Assembly: GCF_000787575.1 (NCBI RefSeq)
Contig: NW_012236532.1
Location: 496,001 to 560,000, forward strand
Direction of reading: 5' to 3'
DNA length: 64,000 nt
Source: Acytostelium subglobosum LB1
Taxonomy: Eukaryota > Evosea > Eumycetozoa > Acytosteliales > Acytosteliaceae
Shown: positions 58,688 to 64,000 of the stretch, piece after piece
Numbering within the stretch: the stretch's first letter is position 1
Layout: the number at the start of each line of letters is the position of its first letter
Position numbers and translations under genes: made by a program
The notes under the pieces: generated by a model
What the model saw: the letters and a program-made list of their open reading frames with translations, nothing else
Database searches by the model: none
Told to the model about the DNA's origin: nothing

Positions 58688-60235
58688 TTAATAGATGTTT
58701 GAGTTGCCAGAGGTCTTCTTTAACCACATGATGAGGTTCGACCTCTCGCCACTAGTCAGTCCATTGGCACCATGACGGTGGGATCCAACGTGAAGCAGTG
58801 CAGTGCCAGGCTTGTGCTGGAACTCAAAGTACTCTTGGTGGGTGTCGGGCTGGTCCAGGATGCCACGGAAGTACAGTGAGCCGCCAGTAAACTGGCGACC
58901 GAGACACAGATTCAGCGTGACGTCCGACTCGTCGTAGTGGAAGCCCAGCTCCTTGTCCTTGTCAATCTTGTACTGTACGATGAATGCGTGGTGACTGTCC
59001 AGCTCGGCGCCGTTGTATCTTGGGTAGAGGACCGAGGTGAATGGACGCAGATATTGGTCGCGGAACTGAGTAAAGAACGATGTGAAGCCAATCTCGTCCA
59101 GGATAACGCCGTAGTTGTTCATTGAGTTTGGTCTGGCCGTAGGCAGGCCGCTGTTTCTAAAGTTATCTATTTCGTTTAACAACTTCCTGATCGTCGCGAA
59201 GTGGTTGTGAAAGAGGAGGATTGTCAGCGATTGGTTGATTGATTGATTGAGTGAATGTTAGTGACATGTCACTTACAGACAGAAGTCCTCCTTGAAGACC
59301 TTTAGTGAGTAGATTCCAGTGTCTGTGAGCTTGGTGATGGCTGTGAAGAGGGATGCAGGGTCTTGGGTCTTTGAGTATTCACGGGATGCGCCAAGGAAGG
59401 CCTCATCCAGGAAGTCCTCGGTGAATGTAAACAGCTCTGGGTGAAGTGGACGGTAGTTGGTCTTGATCAAATTGATCCTTTCCTCGCGCATGCGCAACAG
59501 CTTCTGAATTTGTTGTTGATGTCCATTGTCTGTGCAGTCGTCGGGGCATTGATCATTGTGATTGTGATTGTGATTGTTGTTGTGATTGTTGTTGTGATTG
59601 TGAGTGTGATTGTGGTTGCTGTGAATGATTGATTGTTCGTGTTGGTCGTCTGCTTGCTCGGGTTGGGTAGTTGTCTTGATGATGTCGTCGGCGTTGGAGT
59701 CGTTGGTGTCGGCCAGGTCGTCACACTCGAGCTCTACACTCTCTTCATCGTCATCGTCATCATGGTTGTGCTCACAATCGTGCTCATTCTCAAAGTCTTG
59801 CTCGTCGTCCAAATCATCATCACCGTCGTCCTCTGTATCAGACAGCAGGTCGATCTCTGACACGATAGTATATGTCTTTGAGCTATCAATCTCGTATAGC
59901 TCATCTGATCCACTGCTGCTGCCACTGCGACTGCCACTTGCTCCACTGCCACTGCCACCATAATCATAATCATTGTCCAGGTTGTTGTCGTCATTGATTG
60001 TAACATTGCGGGTAAAGCTGATGTTGTTGATATTGTTGAGATTGTTGTTGTTGTTGTCTGATACAATGGGATGAGGTACAACCTCATCACCATTTGGGTC
60101 GACCATTATAAGTCCACCCTCAGTCTGGAACAATCTCTCCAATATCTGCTTGGTAGCATACTTCTTTGCCAGCCTGAGCTCTCCATAGCCCAAGCTGACA
60201 AAGTGTACAACCTCTTCCTGTGTCGCAATCATCAT
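58688..60235 (-). CDS. 2-oxoglutarate/Fe(II) dioxygenase, OGFOD2-like
   Basis: Two exons (intron about 59193-59266) encode about 480 residues. The N-terminus (MMIATQEEVVHFVSLGYGEL, KKYATKQILERLF) is helical. A ~200-residue acidic, Ser-, Asn- and His-rich insert follows (HNHTHNHNNNHNNNHNHNHN). Then come REERINLIKTNYRPLHPELF and the catalytic domain. Iron ligands are the H-x-D of FHYDESDVTLNLCL and the distal His of LLHVGSHRHGA, with the 2-oxoglutarate-binding Arg in TSGERSNLIMWLK. GRQFTGGSLYFRG is the family core. Closest known relatives are OGFOD2 and plant PKHD-type prolyl-hydroxylase-like proteins; the substrate is unknown. The splice junction CT|G gives DFCLKLLNEIDNF. Confidence 0.88.
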
Positions 60236-61280
60236 ACTAAATCTAACTAACTGTCTCTCTCTCCTCTCACTAAACTAACTAACTAATTAACTAACTAACT
60301 TTGAATGAATATATATATAATCTGCTGTGAATGTAATGTATTATACTACTTCTTAAGATGACATATATTATTATCTGTATCTGTATATATTATTATTATT
60401 ATTTGTTTGTTTGTTTTGAATTTGATAACAACGATGAACTCTATTAATGTTGTTGTTGGGTACAAACACAAAGGTTGGATGTAATTGAGAAGTTGAGATG
60501 ATGTCCAAGTCGATCGAATTCTCAACAAAGGACACACACGTAATGTTATATATAAATATCCTTCTGTTGATTGACGATGACAAAGGTCTTGCTTGTTGAT
60601 TGATGTTTGTTTGGTTGTCGAGAAGAATTGAGGAACAGAACAAACAAACAAAGAACACCCAACATTTCACTTCTGTTCTTGTTTGGACGTTTTCAAAAAT
60701 AAAATAAAATTGGAAAGAAACTGGTTGACCTCCAATCATTGAGTGTGGTGTGTCTTACAATCCAACCCATCTACTCTTTCATTCCTTCATTTATCAATAT
60801 TGTACATGTAATTAATTAATTAATCCATGTTTAATATATTGTTGACCAAGTAATAATAAGTTGATTGAACCAACAAAAGTTAAAAAGAAAAGAAATCAAT
60901 CAAGCATGCTTTACCTCAATGGAATAATACCATACCAACTTAGCCGTCGATTTTTTGGTACAAATAACTTGACTTGTGAACTATCGATTGTTTGAAGAAA
61001 GGTCCACCCTAGGGATTATTGATTGATTAATGATGGATGCAGGACAAACCTGAACCCATCAACCTCACATCGAATTGTTCGATTCTGGAACCCGAAGAAT
61101 GTTGACCCACACCACAGTTTATTTTTGGAACGTTGTCCGGAATCGATGTTACAAACATCTCAATCTTTGGAATAGGTGGAATATGATCATCACGACACTT
61201 CTATATATCCTTTCATTCATTCATACTTTATTATTTAATTTCAACAAACATATATATATATATAATTAACAAATAAGAAA
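60236..61280. promoter_or_regulatory. Divergent intergenic region, dioxygenase / flavoenzyme
   Basis: About 1.04 kb of AT-rich spacer with CTAA repeats (about 60243-60300), ATT repeats and a TATATATATATATA stretch at about 61250-61263, just upstream of the next start. No gene is supported. Confidence 0.45.
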
Positions 61281-63293
61281 ATGGCAACAACAACAACTGA
61301 TGGGAATGAACTTCCCTTCCATGACAGGTGGCATGATGGTGAAAGTATGTACATACTCACTCAATCAATCAATCAATCTATCATACATACTGATTGTAAC
61401 AACACAGGAATGATCCAGGATATTATGGGAGTTAGGGAGATTATTGAGCCAAAGAGTACATTCTTTAGACCATTCTTGACGGTACAAATGCAAGAGTTTG
61501 TACCAATGCTTCATTATATGTTCTTGGGTACACTTGATGAACGTGGTCGTCCATGGGCCAGCATGATCACCGGTACACCAGGCTTCATGTCCTCTCCCCA
61601 CGATCGTTCATTGATCATAAACACCGCCAACAACAATCCTCGTGATCCATTATTCCACAACTTGGTACATGGTCAGCGATTCAATGGAGACAAGTCGACT
61701 TACTGGGGTGGTGTAGCACTTGATCTATCAAACAGACGTCGCAACAAGATGAATGGAACGATCGACTTCTCGCAAGACAATGTACAACTCAATCAACAAA
61801 ATGGCACCATTCAACTTAATCTTACGGTCGAACAATCAATGGGCAACTGTCCAAAGTACATCACAATCAGGCGTGTTAGAGAGGGACCAATCAGTGGGGC
61901 ATCGACTGGGTCCACAGCCCAAGCCTCATCATCATCTTCTTCCTCATCATCTCACTTGTATACCGAGCTTGGGGACCAGGCCAAGCTACCAGACGCGGCA
62001 GCGGCGATGATAAAGAATGCAGACACATTGTTTATAGCATCAAGAAATATTGATGATTCCTTGGCAGCGCAGACCAATGGAATGGATTGTAATCATCGAG
62101 GAGGTAGTCCTGGATTCGTAAAGTTGCTCCCACCTGATGAGACCAGTGACAAGTACGTGGTGCTCATCCCAGACTACAGCGGCAACAGATTCTTCAACAC
62201 ACTTGGCAACCTACATAATGATCCACGTGCAGGACTGATGTTTGTTGACTTTGAGCATGGCTCTACACTTCATCTAACAGGTCGCAGCACTGTACTACAA
62301 GGCGAGGCTTCACTGGCTGTGTATCCACGCATTCAAAGAACCATTCGCATGGAGGTTGATGCATACTTATTGTGTGATCGTGTACTCCCCTTCACATTCG
62401 ACACGATCGAGGCGTCGCCATACAGCCCAGCCGTGTCCTCCAAGGTAGTTGGTCAAAAGACGTCCAACATGGCTACGCTTAAATCGATCGTCAAGCTCTC
62501 GCCTGATGTCTCATCATTCTACTTCCAGACCACATCGCCCATCACCTACAAGGCAGGTCAGTATGCCATATTCGACTTTGGTCAATTCAGTCCAGGATAC
62601 AAACACATGGACTCTTCCAATCCCAAGAGTGTCAACGACGACTATGTCAGGACTTGGACCATATCCTCAGCGCTCTCATCAAAAGACTCCACAGACAATC
62701 ACTTTGAAATCACGGTCAAGCATCAGCCTAATGGCGCTGTCTCATCATTACTTCATCGTCTTGAGCTCGGCACACATCAGATCACAGTGCCCCTGATGGG
62801 CTGTGAGGGCGAGTTCACCCTAGAGAGCACCCTTGATGGTATCGACCCTTCATCAACAGCCAAGTTGGCCATGTTTGCCGGTGGCATTGGTATAACTCCA
62901 TTCCTTTCAATGATTCGTAGCATCACTCAATCATCGCAAGTCACACCACTGGACATCCACCTTATTGTATCAGGTCGCAAGCTTGTTGATTGTCTGCCAT
63001 TGATACTCTCACCATTGTTGGAGTCGTCCAAATCATTGATAACACTCAACATAACATGCTTTGTAACAAGTAATGATGGTGATGGTGATGGTGATGCTGT
63101 CGACAATGATAAGATAACAATCAAAAGAGGAAGGATTACAGCAGATGCACTGCGGGACATTGTTCCAGATATTGCCGACAGACACTCACTACTTTGTGGA
63201 CCAGAGGCCTTCATGAATGGCGTCCAATCACTACTACTCAACACTTTCAACATCAAAGCCAGCAACATACATAAGGAGGAGTTCAAGTATTAA
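61281..63293 (+). CDS. Fusion flavoenzyme: PNPOx-like domain + ferredoxin-reductase-like domain
   Basis: Exon 1 (61281-61344) and exon 2 (from 61408) encode about 649 residues. Residues about 20-370 are a pyridoxamine 5'-phosphate oxidase-like FMN-binding split barrel, with FFRPFLTVQMQEFVPMLHYM, LGTLDERGRPWASM, NTLGNLHNDPRAGLMFVDFE and LTGRSTV. Residues about 390-649 are an FNR-type module: FAD-binding YKAGQYAIFDFG and RTWTISSA, NAD(P)-binding MFAGGIGITPFLSMIRSI, and a terminal LCGPEAFMNGVQSLL. This architecture occurs in bacterial and fungal oxidoreductases, often with a C-terminal plant-type 2Fe-2S domain, which is absent here (the protein ends KEEFKY). A role in FMN/FAD electron transfer is clear; the substrate is unknown. 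The 63-bp intron is a multiple of three without stops, so retention also gives an open protein. Confidence 0.88.
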   Translation: MATTTTDGNELPFHDRWHDGESMYILTQSINQSIIHTDCNNTGMIQDIMGVREIIEPKSTFFRPFLTVQMQEFVPMLHYMFLGTLDERGRPWASMITGTPGFMSSPHDRSLIINTANNNPRDPLFHNLVHGQRFNGDKSTYWGGVALDLSNRRRNKMNGTIDFSQDNVQLNQQNGTIQLNLTVEQSMGNCPKYITIRRVREGPISGASTGSTAQASSSSSSSSSHLYTELGDQAKLPDAAAAMIKNADTLFIASRNIDDSLAAQTNGMDCNHRGGSPGFVKLLPPDETSDKYVVLIPDYSGNRFFNTLGNLHNDPRAGLMFVDFEHGSTLHLTGRSTVLQGEASLAVYPRIQRTIRMEVDAYLLCDRVLPFTFDTIEASPYSPAVSSKVVGQKTSNMATLKSIVKLSPDVSSFYFQTTSPITYKAGQYAIFDFGQFSPGYKHMDSSNPKSVNDDYVRTWTISSALSSKDSTDNHFEITVKHQPNGAVSSLLHRLELGTHQITVPLMGCEGEFTLESTLDGIDPSSTAKLAMFAGGIGITPFLSMIRSITQSSQVTPLDIHLIVSGRKLVDCLPLILSPLLESSKSLITLNITCFVTSNDGDGDGDAVDNDKITIKRGRITADALRDIVPDIADRHSLLCGPEAFMNGVQSLLLNTFNIKASNIHKEEFKY

Positions 63294-63470
63294 TTAAACA
63301 AACAAGTGTACATTATTATTGATAATATCTCTTTGATGGATGTCCACTGTCTGTCTTTTATTCTTTCATTCATTCATTCAATCATTGATACATTGGTTCG
63401 CAGCAGGAGGGGAAAGGGGAAAGGGAGATGCGGTATCACCGCGCGCACAAGAAAGGGGGAGACAGAGGGT

Positions 63471-64000
63471 TTATCCACTCATGTAGGTGGATGGGTCGAC
63501 CTTGGCAGGGAGGTCCTTGATGGAGACAACGAACTTGGCCTGAACCTGGTCCAAAACGGTCTGGTCCTCTGGTGTGGAGACAAAGGAGACGGCGAGACCC
63601 TTTGTTCCGAAACGACCGGCACGACCCACTCTGTGGAGGTAGGTGTCTGGGGACTCGGCCATATCGTAATTGATGACTACATTTACACGCTCGATATCGA
63701 TACCTCTGCCAAAGATGTTGGTGGCAACCATCACTCTGCTCTCAAAGTTCTTGAATTTACGGTACTGCTCGATTCTCTCTGGCTGCTTGAGGTCACTGTG
63801 AATGCAGATCGAGGAGAAGTGGATGTCACTCAGGATCTGGTTCAGTGCCTGTGCTCTGGCGACAGACTTGACAAAGATGACCACCTGGTTGAAGTCCAAA
63901 GCATCCAACAGCTCGACCAACTTGGCGTTCTTCTCTTGCTCGTTCAGCTTGACAAAGTACTGCTGCAAGCCGTGGAGTGTAAGCTTGGAACCATCGTTAA
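63471..64000 (-). CDS. DEAD-box helicase UAP56/Sub2 (DDX39), C-terminal part
   Basis: The frame is open to the right edge; about 176 residues are visible. It starts within [18 protein letters not shown], a signature of UAP56/Sub2. The RecA2 domain follows with motif IV (QVVIFVKS), [18 protein letters not shown], motif V ([20 protein letters not shown]) and motif VI ([13 protein letters not shown]). It ends [14 protein letters not shown]. The protein acts in spliceosome assembly and TREX-mediated mRNA export. The RecA1 domain lies beyond the window. The 3' end is separated from the fusion flavoenzyme gene by about 180 bp. Confidence 0.92.
   Translation of the reverse strand, partial: NDGSKLTLHGLQQYFVKLNEQEKNAKLVELLDALDFNQVVIFVKSVARAQALNQILSDIHFSSICIHSDLKQPERIEQYRKFKNFESRVMVATNIFGRGIDIERVNVVINYDMAESPDTYLHRVGRAGRFGTKGLAVSFVSTPEDQTVLDQVQAKFVVSIKDLPAKVDPSTYMSG

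Overview
This window looks like nuclear DNA of a dictyostelid social amoeba with a less AT-rich genome than Dictyostelium discoideum. The evidence is compact intron-bearing genes on both strands, introns of about 60-90 bp with GTATGT or GTAAGT donors, homopolymeric Asn, Gln, Thr and Ser tracts inside proteins, three F-box/FNIP-repeat proteins (an expansion typical of dictyostelids) and single-copy genes that match amoebozoan families. The species cannot be fixed from the sequence alone. I saw no CRISPR array, tRNA, rRNA, or recognisable LTR, LINE or virus-derived element. There is one 100-base assembly gap (3567-3666) and one ambiguous base (57134).

Layout. 1-6.4 kb: the end of an unidentified gene, a tiny spliced gene for a secreted six-cysteine peptide, an FGD-like FYVE/RhoGEF protein and an Asn-rich coiled-coil protein. 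6.9-13 kb, minus strand: a membrane-anchored acid-lipase-like hydrolase, a RUS/DUF647 protein and a twin-CX9C protein. 13-17.3 kb: an FNIP protein, RPAC2 (shared subunit of RNA polymerases I and III) and tRNA-guanine transglycosylase. 17.9-26.6 kb: a DDX6/Dhh1 helicase, a tandem pair of FNIP genes, the complex I assembly factor NDUFAF6 and RPB3. 26.9-35.3 kb: an ABCD-type half transporter, a small secreted protein, translin, ribosomal protein eL30 with an ORF nested in its long intron, a sigma-like GST and a WIP/verprolin-like WH2 protein. 36-44.8 kb: a large zinc-rich E3 ligase and NPC1. 46.3-55.7 kb: a three-RRM protein, a low-complexity acidic protein, the dynein intermediate chain and an importin-4-like karyopherin. 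57.2-64 kb: a Rap-like GTPase, an OGFOD2-like dioxygenase, a PNPOx-FNR fusion flavoenzyme and the end of UAP56/Sub2.

Most genes are unrelated housekeeping or signalling genes. Loose themes are transcription and RNA handling (RPAC2, RPB3, Dhh1, UAP56, translin, the RRM protein), mitochondrial assembly (NDUFAF6, the twin-CX9C protein), endolysosomal lipid handling (NPC1, lipase, ABCD transporter) and small-GTPase or actin signalling (RhoGEF, WIP, Rap).

The most interesting items are: (1) an E3 ligase that joins an RBR-like RING1-IBR front half to a MYCBP2-type RING-Cys-relay (RCR) module with the relay cysteines apparently intact; (2) the six-cysteine peptide, whose cysteine spacing is a perfect mirror (3-6-10-6-3); (3) an ORF with a hydrophobic segment nested in the eL30 intron; (4) the tandem FNIP duplication with blocks of complete identity; and (5) introns that carry a strand-specific CAAT-type tetranucleotide tract.
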